DNA from: Dolichospermum sp. LEGE 00240
GTDB lineage: Bacteria > Cyanobacteriota > Cyanobacteriia > Cyanobacteriales > Nostocaceae
Direction: 5' to 3'
NCBI RefSeq assembly: GCF_015207875.1
Contig: NZ_JADEVZ010000016.1
Location: forward strand, 17,069-81,068
Length of the DNA: 64,000 bases
The first letter of the stretch is position 1; each line of letters starts with the position of its first letter. The position numbers were made by a program, and so were the translations under genes. Below, piece by piece: positions 56,477-64,000 of this stretch. The notes beneath the pieces are model-generated. The model was given only the letters and a program-made list of their open reading frames with translations. It made no database searches and was not told the DNA's origin.

Positions 56477-56880
56477 TTAACACTTCGTCCTAAGTCACTT
56501 TTATATTTCACCATTTAGCTTACCATCCTCAGATTCCTCTTGATCTACCTATCTATACAGGTCTTAAGGTTGCTTGACTTAACTTAATAAAACGTTATAC
56601 TTTTCCTGGCGCATGGAGAAAAGGGCGTTGCTGAATAAAACTATGAATTTGTCTCACGCTCCAGACCCAGAAGCGCAAGTTCGGAGTTCGGAGTTCAGGA
56701 GTTCAGGAGTTCAGGAGAAAGAAAGAAGAAAGAAAAAAATTCCTTCCCTGTCCCCGTGGCGTAGCACCTGTCACCTCCCCTCACAGACAACTTATTCAGC
56801 AAACCCTAAATATAGGGCTGAAACCCGATACAATCGTTACGATATCAATAGGGTTCCAGATTTTTGACAACAGTATTGAT
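56477..56880. other. 404-base gene-free stretch with repeats
   Basis: Contains GGAGTTCAGGAGTTCAGGAG-type tandem pieces (about 56683-56720), and an inverted GTTGCTGAATAAA ... TTATTCAGCAAAC pair (about 56624-56636 and 56790-56802) related to TTTGCTGAATAAAG at 47183. The latter sequence is a typical dispersed or IS-end-like motif, but no transposase is present. Confidence 0.5.
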
Positions 56881-57336
56881 CTAAAAAAACTTCAAAGAAT
56901 CTAATCTTCCCAGGATAGTTATATCTTCAGCATCTAATTCTACAGGCATACCACTGCGAATTAGTTCCGAAAACTCCTCATTGGGAACCATAATTGTTAA
57001 GACATAAAGACGATTTTCACCTGTATTTCTAATTAAATGCGTCCCTGTTGGTGGTACTAGTAAACTGTCTCCAGCTTTGATATTTACTGTTTTCCCATCA
57101 CAAATCGCAGTTCCTTCTCCTTTGAGGATAAAAAACATTTCTACAGCCCGTTGATGCCGATTTGGTGGTGTTTGTCCATCAACATCAAAGATTTCTATAC
57201 AACAAGTTAAAGAAGTATTTGCACTGGCAGAATCAAAGATAATTGCTAATCGGTTAGAGTCATGGGGACTAATCCGATATGCTTGATAGTCTTTGGGAGA
57301 TTTGACAACTGGAATGACACAACTAGTAGCGTACAT
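56881..57336 (-). CDS. Cupin-domain protein
   Basis: 151 residues, single cupin_2 barrel. Motif 1 HQRAVEMFFILKGEG lacks the usual second His but has Glu; motif 2 GDSLLVPPTGTHLIRNTG has Pro-Thr-Gly-Thr-His. Metal binding is likely but through a modified ligand set. It follows the isochorismatase-family gene after 31 bases on the same strand and is divergent from an amidohydrolase, so it may act on the same small nitrogenous substrate. Confidence 0.85.
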   Translation of the reverse strand: MYATSCVIPVVKSPKDYQAYRISPHDSNRLAIIFDSASANTSLTCCIEIFDVDGQTPPNRHQRAVEMFFILKGEGTAICDGKTVNIKAGDSLLVPPTGTHLIRNTGENRLYVLTIMVPNEEFSELIRSGMPVELDAEDITILGRLDSLKFF

Positions 57337-57367
57337 ATTGGTAATTGGTGTTTTTACTTCAGTTAAA

Positions 57368-58147
57368 TTAATGATGAATTGCGGCTACAATTGCTGAGGA
57401 ATCTGTTACAAACCCGAAACATTCTTGGACATTATATAAAGTTGCTAACCAACAATATTCCGGTGAAGTTGTCGCCGTACAATCCTTGACTAAGATACAG
57501 TCATATCCTAAAAAGTTGGCATCACACAAAGTTGACAAAACACATTGATCAGCATTTACACCAGCAAAAAAGATTGTAGTTATACCCAAATTTCGCAAAA
57601 TACTGTCTAAGGGTGTATCCCAAAATCCACTCATACGATACTTGTCAACCCGGATATCTTCTGGTAGCTGTTCTAGTTCGTCTACCACAGCAGCAGCCCA
57701 ACTGCCCTGTATTAGTACCTGAGAACCGTTGCTGGGCAGGGGATCACCTAGTCCAATACCTGCCCCTGTGGGGTTATATACGTGCAATAAACCAGCGCTG
57801 ATATTTAGTAAATCTGGACGATTACCCCAATTTAGCCAAATTATAGGTATACCAGCAGCCCGCAGTTGTGGTAATAATTGTTGTAGAGGGACAATCGGTT
57901 GACGGGCAGGGGTAACATCTACACCAATGTGTGCTAACCAACCATCAGGATGACAAAAATCATTTTGCATATCAATAACAATAATAGCGACTTTGGATAA
58001 GTCGCAACGCAGAGTTTTAGTTTCTGTTGCTAAAATGGCTGGTTGTGGAGTCTTTTGAGGACGAGTAATATCTGCAAATGTCTGATTTACTTGCCAGTTA
58101 TTTGGTGCAAATCCTAATTTCCGAGTGGGTAGATTCATAAATGCCAA
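57368..58147 (-). CDS. Isochorismatase-family cysteine hydrolase
   Basis: 259 residues. Catalytic triad visible: Asp in AIIVIDMQNDFCHPDG, Lys in RVDKYRMSGFWDT and Cys in FAGVNADQCVLST. Family members with this triad hydrolyse amides such as ureidoacrylate, N-carbamoylsarcosine, biuret or nicotinamide. WLNWGNRPDLLN suggests a polar ring or ureido substrate, but this is not diagnostic. It starts 42 bases from the divergent amidohydrolase gene (TRZ/ATZ type), which hints at a joint pathway. Confidence 0.88.
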   Translation of the reverse strand: MAFMNLPTRKLGFAPNNWQVNQTFADITRPQKTPQPAILATETKTLRCDLSKVAIIVIDMQNDFCHPDGWLAHIGVDVTPARQPIVPLQQLLPQLRAAGIPIIWLNWGNRPDLLNISAGLLHVYNPTGAGIGLGDPLPSNGSQVLIQGSWAAAVVDELEQLPEDIRVDKYRMSGFWDTPLDSILRNLGITTIFFAGVNADQCVLSTLCDANFLGYDCILVKDCTATTSPEYCWLATLYNVQECFGFVTDSSAIVAAIHH

Positions 58148-58218
58148 TTCTCGATATAGTTTTTATGTTGTAGCTTAAAATTATATTAATGGTCAATTAC
58201 TTAATTAAGGTTAAAATC

Positions 58219-59619
58219 ATGAACTTTACAATTAAAAATACTTTAATTAGCGTTGCTGATAGTTACGTAACTACAGATGTACAGGTTGTAGATGGTAAAA
58301 TTACCGCTGTTACCCCTAATTTAGAAATAATTGGTACAGAAATTAATGGAGAGAATAAACTGCTGCTTCCTGGTTTTTTTAATGCCCATACCCATTCTTC
58401 GGAAATGTGGCAACGAGGAGCAATTCCCCCTTTACCTCTTGAATTATGGTTAGCACATTTATATGATTTTACTCCTTTAAATACAGAACAAGTTTATCTT
58501 AGTGCTTTGGGAACGGCCGTAGAAACTTTACTTTCCGGAGGAACAAGTGTAGTCGATCATTTAGTATTAATTCCTGGACAAGAATTAGAGACAATTTCTA
58601 CCGCAGTTCGGGCTTATCAAGAAGTAGGTATCCGAGCTTTTATTGCCCCTCTAATTCAAGACGAATCCTTGAGTATGGGCATACCTAATGGAGAATTACA
58701 AGCAAATCATGAACCTTATTTTCGCTCTTCGGGAGAAACTTTAGCAATTATGGAAACAGCAGTAAAACAATTTCATCAACCAGAGGTAGGAATTAATATT
58801 TTAGTTGCCCCAACGGGAATTCAGCTATGCAGTGATGATTTATTTATAGGATGTATCGCATTAAGTAATAAGTATGATCTTTGTCGTCATACCCATTTAT
58901 TAGAAACCAAAGCCCAAGAAAAATTGGCTGAAGAAAAATATGGTTGTACTGCGGTTCAACATTTACAACAACTTGGATTTTTAAACAGTTGCACAACTTT
59001 AGCACATTGTGTATGGTTAAAGGAATCTGATATTAATATTCTTGCCCAAACAAAGTCTACAGTCGTTCATAATCCTTTAAGCAACCTCCGTTTAGGCAGT
59101 GGTATTGCCCCAATTATCAAATGTATTCAAGCGGGGATTAATGTGACTTTTGGCTGTGATGGTGCTTCTAGTAATGACTCCCAAGACCTGTTAGAAGCTA
59201 TTAAAATTGGTTCGATTCTACATAATCTTACAGAACCAGATTATCAATCCTGGATTCCACCCCGTCAAGCTGTAAAAATGGCATCTTTAGGAGGTGCAAA
59301 AGGTTTAAATGTAGAAGATGAGCTTGGTTCTATTACTGTTGGTAAAAAAGCTGATATAGTTTTATATGATCTCAATAATTTATCATTACTTCCCCGCACA
59401 GATCCCATTGGTTTATTAGTTTTAGGTCGTCCTGTCAATGTTGTTAATAGTGCTTGGGTAAATGGCAAGCAAATTATTAGTAATGGAAAAATTACTACAA
59501 TTAATATTGATGAACTGCGACAAGAGTTATTTAACCGAAGTCATTGGGAAACACAGCCTAAATCAGCTAATTTAGATCAATTAGCACCTCGTTATCGGCA
59601 AGTTATGGGATTAGATTAA
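58219..59619 (+). CDS. TRZ/ATZ-type amidohydrolase (zinc-dependent deaminase-like)
   Basis: 466 residues from the ATG at 58219, preceded by TAAGG; an ATG at 58189 would add ten residues. Metal motifs: PGFFNAHTHSSEMWQRGAI (HxH), CRHTHLLET and LAHCVWL (His), and TFGCDGASSNDSQDL (Asp). It belongs to the subgroup containing guanine, SAH/MTA and chlorohydrolase-type deaminases; the substrate cannot be fixed. Start and the facing isochorismatase-family gene are only 72 bases apart, so a shared regulatory region is probable. Confidence 0.87.
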   Translation: MNFTIKNTLISVADSYVTTDVQVVDGKITAVTPNLEIIGTEINGENKLLLPGFFNAHTHSSEMWQRGAIPPLPLELWLAHLYDFTPLNTEQVYLSALGTAVETLLSGGTSVVDHLVLIPGQELETISTAVRAYQEVGIRAFIAPLIQDESLSMGIPNGELQANHEPYFRSSGETLAIMETAVKQFHQPEVGINILVAPTGIQLCSDDLFIGCIALSNKYDLCRHTHLLETKAQEKLAEEKYGCTAVQHLQQLGFLNSCTTLAHCVWLKESDINILAQTKSTVVHNPLSNLRLGSGIAPIIKCIQAGINVTFGCDGASSNDSQDLLEAIKIGSILHNLTEPDYQSWIPPRQAVKMASLGGAKGLNVEDELGSITVGKKADIVLYDLNNLSLLPRTDPIGLLVLGRPVNVVNSAWVNGKQIISNGKITTINIDELRQELFNRSHWETQPKSANLDQLAPRYRQVMGLD

Positions 59620-59789
59620 ATATCGCTATAGCAATTTCATCACCTACCTGCAAGATAGGTGAGAGGGCTATGAAATCAAATAACTAGTACAACACGGCGT
59701 AAATCAACCGACCATTCTCAATTGTTAAAAGCCTATACTGTCTTGGTTTTGAATTTTGACTTTTGAATTTTGACGAACGCCTTGCGGTA

Positions 59790-60092
59790 CTAGGGTTTTT
59801 TCTCAGTCTTCGCACTAGCTTCTACCTTGACACCTTTCACGCCGGTTGTGGATTTAGAAGTTGCAGTAGGAGTTGAAGTGGGAGTTGGGGTAGAAATCGT
59901 CATAGGAGTTGCAGTGGGAGTTGTGGTAGAATTATCTATAATTCTGTTGGTATCAGAATCGGGTTTGCCTGGAACAACGGGGGTTGTGGTGCTAGTACCA
60001 GTAGTTTCTGAACCTGTTTTTGGTGCTTCTTGACAACCAACCATACCAACTGCTAAAACGCCACTAACTAGAAAAGGAATGAGCTTTTTCAT
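59790..60092 (-). CDS. Thr/Pro-rich lipoprotein
   Basis: 100 residues from the ATG at 60092; an upstream ATG at 60155 adds a non-signal-like region. Signal peptide with lipobox LAVGMVGC. The rest is low-complexity Ser/Thr/Pro (TTTPTATPMTISTPTPTSTP), probably a surface-exposed or periplasmic spacer, ending with basic KVEASAKTEKKP. No function is assignable. Confidence 0.7.
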   Translation of the reverse strand: MKKLIPFLVSGVLAVGMVGCQEAPKTGSETTGTSTTTPVVPGKPDSDTNRIIDNSTTTPTATPMTISTPTPTSTPTATSKSTTGVKGVKVEASAKTEKKP

Positions 60093-60155
60093 GTTGATTT
60101 CCAAAGTTGGATAGTTGAAGTGATGGATTTTACTGTGAGTGATACCCAGGAGCAA

Positions 60156-60543
60156 GTCTTAAAAAAGAATTAAATTTCTACAACCAAAAGTCATGAACCA
60201 AAGGTCCAGATAACTGACGAAATGACAACTTTTCAATAACTAAATTAAAACGCTTTTATTGAAAAGAGCCAATTTAATTGTACTCATGGCTATCGAATAT
60301 TAACGGTTTGATGCTCACAGGTAGCCACTATCTATATATTCTCCATCTTAAAGACTCAGCCGCATCTTTTTTGGGATTGGCAATGGGTGACTGATTTGGT
60401 AACAAAGAGAGGATATTGCACCTTAAAGGTTCGGTTATACCACTTTCTATCTTCACCCCAATGACGATAATCTCGTGGATGTAGAGTGCAAATGTCTAAT
60501 ATAACTACCATTAGCTGCTGAAGCAATCAAGAGGTTAAAACCT
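60156..60543. other. 388-base gene-free stretch
   Basis: AT-rich; no gene, repeat or RNA recognised. It should hold the promoters of the Thr/Pro-rich lipoprotein (minus) and the following kinase gene (plus). Confidence 0.45.
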
Positions 60544-61986
60544 GTGTACGAATGGATTTTGCCAAGTCTCAAGGAAGTTTTATCTGAAAATCAATCTCCT
60601 GTCGTTGAGTGTTCTACGGCTAAGGCGGAGCAGCAATGGCGTGTGAGTTTGGCGGCTACGGAGAACTTGCTGTTGAAAACTTTAGCCACGAGTTCATCTC
60701 ATGATCCTCAAGGTTTGGTATTAGCTGCACCTGCACCTTTATTTAGTCACCCCCAACTAGCACAACAATTACAAACAATAACTTTTACAGCTAGACCTTT
60801 TAATCCTTTGGCGTTGATGCCATTTATGATGCCGTCAGAAGTGACGCAGAATATAAATAATATAGAAACAAATACTCCCCATACTGCTACTTTTCAAGAA
60901 TCTATTTTACCTTTGTTACCGGCTGATCCTCTGGGTGTGGAACAGTTTTGCTTGATATTTACAGATAAATTTAGATTAGTTTTGGTTTTAGCGGAAAATG
61001 AGAATGGTAAGAAGGAATTTTTGTTTTCTTTTGAATCGGCAGTTGTCCAAAAGGCTTGGGAATCTATAGGTGCTAGGGTGGTTTTAACTAACCCTGAATT
61101 GTTTGCTGACTTAGATGTTAAGGTACAAAATTATCCTTTTGTTGCTCCAGATTATCAAGTTGTAATTCAATTTAGTCAGTTATTACTGCAAGAGTTAACT
61201 ATTCCCGCAGAAAGTAATCCAGTTACGCATACTTCATTATCTTGTCATTCACCTACTCCACCGCCGAAATCTCCATCTCGTTCTGATGTGGAATTGCTCC
61301 AAGCCTTTGCTCATGAGGTTCGCACTCCGTTAACAACTATTCGGATGCTGACGCGGTTACTATTAAAAAGGAAGGATTTACCTGTTAATGTTATCGGTCG
61401 GTTGGAGGTTATTGATCATGAATGTACTGAGCAAATTGACCGGATGGAGTTATTATTCAAGGCGGCAGAGTTAGAGAATTTATCACAACCTTCAAAATTT
61501 GCTAATTCCCAATTATCGCCGATGTGTTTGGATGAGATTTTACAACAGAGTATTCCCCGTTGGCAATTGGCGGCAACCCGGCGTAATTTAACTTTAAATG
61601 TGGTTTTACCGAAGCAGTTACCGACGGTGGTTAGTAATCCGGCAATGCTGGATAGGGTGCTTACCAGTTTAATCGAGAATTTTACGCGCAGTTTACCTCC
61701 TGGTAGTTGTATTCAGGTGCAAGTAATTCCGGCAGGTGATCAGTTAAAGTTGCAATTGTCTCCTCAGTTTGATTGTCAAGATCAAAGCTACAGGACAACG
61801 CCACCAATTCGGAAGTCATTGGGTCAATTATTGATGTTTCAGCCGGAAACAGGGGCAATTAGTTTAAATATGGCGGCAACTAAGCATTTATTTCAAGCAA
61901 TTGGGGGGAAATTAATTGTGCGTCAACGTCCCCAAAATGGGGAAGTTTTGACTATTTTTTTACCTTTGGAAGTTAGAGGTATCTGA
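60544..61986 (+). CDS. Histidine-kinase-like protein with degenerate ATPase domain
   Basis: 480 residues with a GTG start at 60544 (GAGG 13 bases upstream). A 240-residue N-terminal region has no family I recognise; HisKA follows with His257 in AFAHEVRTPLTTIRML. The HATPase part keeps an N-box-like LIENFTRSLPP, but the G1 box (DxGxG) is missing (LQLSPQFDCQDQSY) and the G2 box is GAISLNMAATK rather than GxGLGL. No membrane segments, no receiver. It may be a phosphatase/dimer partner or a pseudokinase that is phosphorylated by another kinase. Confidence 0.8.
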   Translation: MYEWILPSLKEVLSENQSPVVECSTAKAEQQWRVSLAATENLLLKTLATSSSHDPQGLVLAAPAPLFSHPQLAQQLQTITFTARPFNPLALMPFMMPSEVTQNINNIETNTPHTATFQESILPLLPADPLGVEQFCLIFTDKFRLVLVLAENENGKKEFLFSFESAVVQKAWESIGARVVLTNPELFADLDVKVQNYPFVAPDYQVVIQFSQLLLQELTIPAESNPVTHTSLSCHSPTPPPKSPSRSDVELLQAFAHEVRTPLTTIRMLTRLLLKRKDLPVNVIGRLEVIDHECTEQIDRMELLFKAAELENLSQPSKFANSQLSPMCLDEILQQSIPRWQLAATRRNLTLNVVLPKQLPTVVSNPAMLDRVLTSLIENFTRSLPPGSCIQVQVIPAGDQLKLQLSPQFDCQDQSYRTTPPIRKSLGQLLMFQPETGAISLNMAATKHLFQAIGGKLIVRQRPQNGEVLTIFLPLEVRGI

Positions 61987-62043
61987 ATTACCATTCAGGA
62001 GTCAGGAAGAGTGGGACAACCCCACTCTGACAGAATTAACGAT

Positions 62044-63534
62044 CTAATTTTGGTTATTTATTCTTTCCTGTAAAGCTTCTCGTGCCTGTTCTCTGTCGTC
62101 AAAGTGAATTTTTTCAGTACCGAGAATTTGATAGTCTTCGTGACCTTTACCGGCTAATAATACACCGTCTCCAGGTTGAGCCTGTAAAATAGCCGTCCGA
62201 ATGGCGGTAGAGCGATCGCTCATCACCATTGCCTGCACTAGATCAGGAATACCTGCCAGCACATCCTCTAATATCTTTTCCGGGTCTTCCGTGCGAGGAT
62301 TATCTGAAGTCACCACCGCTATATCTGCGAGTTCCGCCGCAATTTTCCCCATTTTCGGACGTTTAGTGCGATCGCGGTCTCCCCCGCAACCAAATACACA
62401 TATCATTTTACCAGGAATAAACGGCCGAGCCGCCTTCAGCAAATTCTCCAAACTATCAGGAGTATGGGCATAATCCACAATCACACTAATATCCTGTTGT
62501 GAACTAATTTGTACCCGTTCCATCCGTCCAGGAACACCGGGAAACCCAGAAATAGCACCTGCTACCAATTGCAAATCTAACCCCAAATGGACAACCGCCC
62601 CCACAGCAGCCAAAAGATTTTCTAAATTATATTGACCAACCAAAGGCGAACTAAAAGCCACATTACCTTGAGGAGTATGTAAAATCCCACTCACCCCATG
62701 GGGTTGATAACTTAAATCACTCATCCAAAAATCAGCCGTACTATCATTAACGCTATAACTCCAAACCTGTTCCCGATGCAAAGATGCAATTATCCGTTGA
62801 CCGTAGATATCATCAGCATTGATAATTGCCCGTCCTTGCAGATAATTAGGACTAAATAACAACGCTTTTGCGGCAAAATAATCCTCCATATCCAAATGAT
62901 AGTCCAAATGATCCTGAGTGAGATTAGTAAACACCCCCACCTCAAAAGCACAAGTCAAAACCCTACCCTGGTGCAAAGCATGAGAACTAACTTCCATCAC
63001 CCCAGTATCACAACCAGCATTCATCGCTTTAGCCAATTGTTGCTGTAAATCCACCGCAAAAGGAGTAGTATTCACAGCGGTCTCTTCAAAACCAGGCCAG
63101 CGCGTATACAGCGTACCTATTAACGCCGTCGCTAAATTACCCTGAGTTAAGAAATATTCAATCAAATGAGTGGTAGTAGTTTTCCCATTTGTCCCCGTCA
63201 CACCCACCATTTTCAGTTTTTGTCCGGGATAACCATAAAAAGCCGCAGCTATTTGAGCGCAAGCCTGAGTCATATTCTCAGCACTAATTACCACAGAGTT
63301 TGCTGTCGGCGGATTTTTCCTCATTGCTTCGGGGGAAACAATCGCCGCTACAGCACCAGCAGCCAAAGCCCCAGACCAAAACTCCCCACCATCTACCCTA
63401 GTTCCTGGCATCCCAATAAACAAATCGCCCATACCACAGGCATGGGAATTAGTTTTCAGTCCTTGAATATCAATATCTGGTATATTTACAGACTCAATTC
63501 CATCTACAGCCGCTAATAATTCCCGCAATTTCAT
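62044..63534 (-). CDS. murE: UDP-MurNAc-L-Ala-D-Glu:meso-DAP ligase MurE
   Basis: 496 residues. ATP loop GVTGTNGKTTTTHLIEYFL (about 111-129), Mur-ligase segments VGVFTNLTQDHLDYH and GVPGRMERV, and DNPRTEDPEKI, whose DNPR motif marks meso-diaminopimelate specificity. It adds the third residue of the peptidoglycan stem. It ends facing the kinase-like gene. Confidence 0.97.
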   Translation of the reverse strand: MKLRELLAAVDGIESVNIPDIDIQGLKTNSHACGMGDLFIGMPGTRVDGGEFWSGALAAGAVAAIVSPEAMRKNPPTANSVVISAENMTQACAQIAAAFYGYPGQKLKMVGVTGTNGKTTTTHLIEYFLTQGNLATALIGTLYTRWPGFEETAVNTTPFAVDLQQQLAKAMNAGCDTGVMEVSSHALHQGRVLTCAFEVGVFTNLTQDHLDYHLDMEDYFAAKALLFSPNYLQGRAIINADDIYGQRIIASLHREQVWSYSVNDSTADFWMSDLSYQPHGVSGILHTPQGNVAFSSPLVGQYNLENLLAAVGAVVHLGLDLQLVAGAISGFPGVPGRMERVQISSQQDISVIVDYAHTPDSLENLLKAARPFIPGKMICVFGCGGDRDRTKRPKMGKIAAELADIAVVTSDNPRTEDPEKILEDVLAGIPDLVQAMVMSDRSTAIRTAILQAQPGDGVLLAGKGHEDYQILGTEKIHFDDREQAREALQERINNQN

Positions 63535-64000
63535 TTAGTGAACCTCGCCACAAGCTTGTCTTGCGCTTATTTAAACATTATTTTCTGTTTATGGGGAGAG
63601 ATATAGGCAAAATTTAGGGAACACAAAGTAGGGTAATACCCTCTAAACCATTTATCCTAAGATAAAGTATAGTTAACTAAAAATTCCCAGGTTTTTTCTA
63701 TGAAAGTTCCAATTTTAGAACAGGAAGAAGAAAAACTGGTAACTGTACCTAGTGTTTCTTGACAACAGTTTAAAACTATTGAGGTGCAGTTACAAGAAAA
63801 TCATGCTGTAAAATTGGCATATTTAGCAGGGGTGCTGGAAATTACGTCTCCTATTGGGGATAAACATGAATATTAGGACTTACGCATTGACAAAGTAGTA
63901 AAATAGTGTATTGATAAAAAGTATCATCTACTTATCAGGTATCGGACAATTAGAAAAATCAGCAAACCTTCCACAGCACAATGCAATCTGGAACATTACA
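63535..64000. other. Right-hand end of the window
   Basis: 466 bases containing a dead Uma2 fragment (63700-63876) and then GGACTTACGCATTGACAAAG, similar to the ACTTACGCAA repeat at 41667. The window ends in AT-rich DNA with no open frame. Confidence 0.5.
63700..63876 (+). pseudogene. Dead Uma2-family fragment
   Basis: From the ATG at 63700: MKVPILEQEEEKLVTVPSVS, TGA (63760-63762), then QQFKTIEVQLQENHAVKL and AYLAGVLEITSPIGDKHEY, then TAG. In Uma2 proteins this region reads VSWQQF, so the TGA replaces a Trp codon. The domain stops after about a third of its length. It shows that Uma2 genes in this genome turn over. Confidence 0.8.

Noticed and set aside
56613..56867. 84-codon frame upstream of the cupin gene
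   Set aside because: Low-complexity tandem and repeat sequence; no homology or ribosome site.

Overview
The window looks like chromosome of a filamentous, probably heterocyst-forming (Nostocales) cyanobacterium. The palindrome GCGATCGC (HIP1) recurs throughout. The genes include cyanobacterial signatures: plant-type 2Fe-2S ferredoxins, a BvdR-type biliverdin reductase, a Deg/HhoA protease, and DUF1350, DUF4346, DUF29 and Uma2 proteins. Intergenic DNA is AT-rich and full of short dispersed repeats typical of this group. The genus cannot be fixed from the sequence alone.

Layout. 0.2-5.5 kb is an accessory island: BrnT/BrnA, HicA/HicB, DUF29, two small proteins sharing a glycine/asparagine/glutamine motif, and a PD-(D/E)XK-like protein, with htpG embedded. 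6-13 kb holds hisF, small membrane proteins, a response regulator-phosphatase facing a STAS antagonist, an HTH-GrpE-like fusion and a SpoIID-like protein. 13-14 kb holds a tandem pair of ferredoxin genes whose duplicated unit also carries a scrap of the spoIID 3' end. 14.6-23.7 kb is a compact biosynthetic cluster on the minus strand: fatty-acid-hydroxylase-family membrane enzyme, NRPS (A-PCP-C-A-PCP-C), MFS exporter. The NRPS reading frame is cut once, by an in-frame TAA in the second adenylation domain. 24.4-28 kb carries bvdR, map, and a papain-like protease next to a chagasin-type cysteine-protease inhibitor. 28.4-31.9 kb has an MNT antitoxin with a broken hepT, a pentapeptide protein and a TPR lipoprotein. 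32-37 kb has rsmE, two glycosyltransferase-family genes, menH overlapping a His-rich CsoR-family repressor, and a Deg protease. 37-41.7 kb has a split 5-oxoprolinase-type enzyme with a Uma2 gene between its halves. 41.9-47.1 kb is thiol metabolism (glutaredoxin-like, glutathione reductase, sulfurtransferase), an MnmC-like methyltransferase and glmU. 47.2-53.3 kb has a PsiE-like protein, a narB remnant, a sensor kinase with a His/Met-rich lipoprotein, a RibD-C reductase, a FemAB-like protein and DUF4346. 53.8-64 kb has an epimerase, hemE, a divergent cupin/isochorismatase/amidohydrolase group, a kinase with a degenerate ATPase domain, murE and a dead Uma2 fragment.

The most interesting signals are (i) the interrupted NRPS, with a non-canonical first adenylation domain, a leucine-type code in the second, a terminal condensation domain and no thioesterase; (ii) a family of 135-bp MITE-like elements with inverted ends and target duplications, plus a 362-bp relative that appears to have landed on the stop codon of the MFS gene; (iii) a 33-bp palindrome family; (iv) several datable gene losses (hepT, narB, a Ser/Thr kinase, Uma2); and (v) possible amyloid-signalling-like small proteins beside HicAB. 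No rRNA, tRNA, CRISPR array, integrase or transposase gene was seen.
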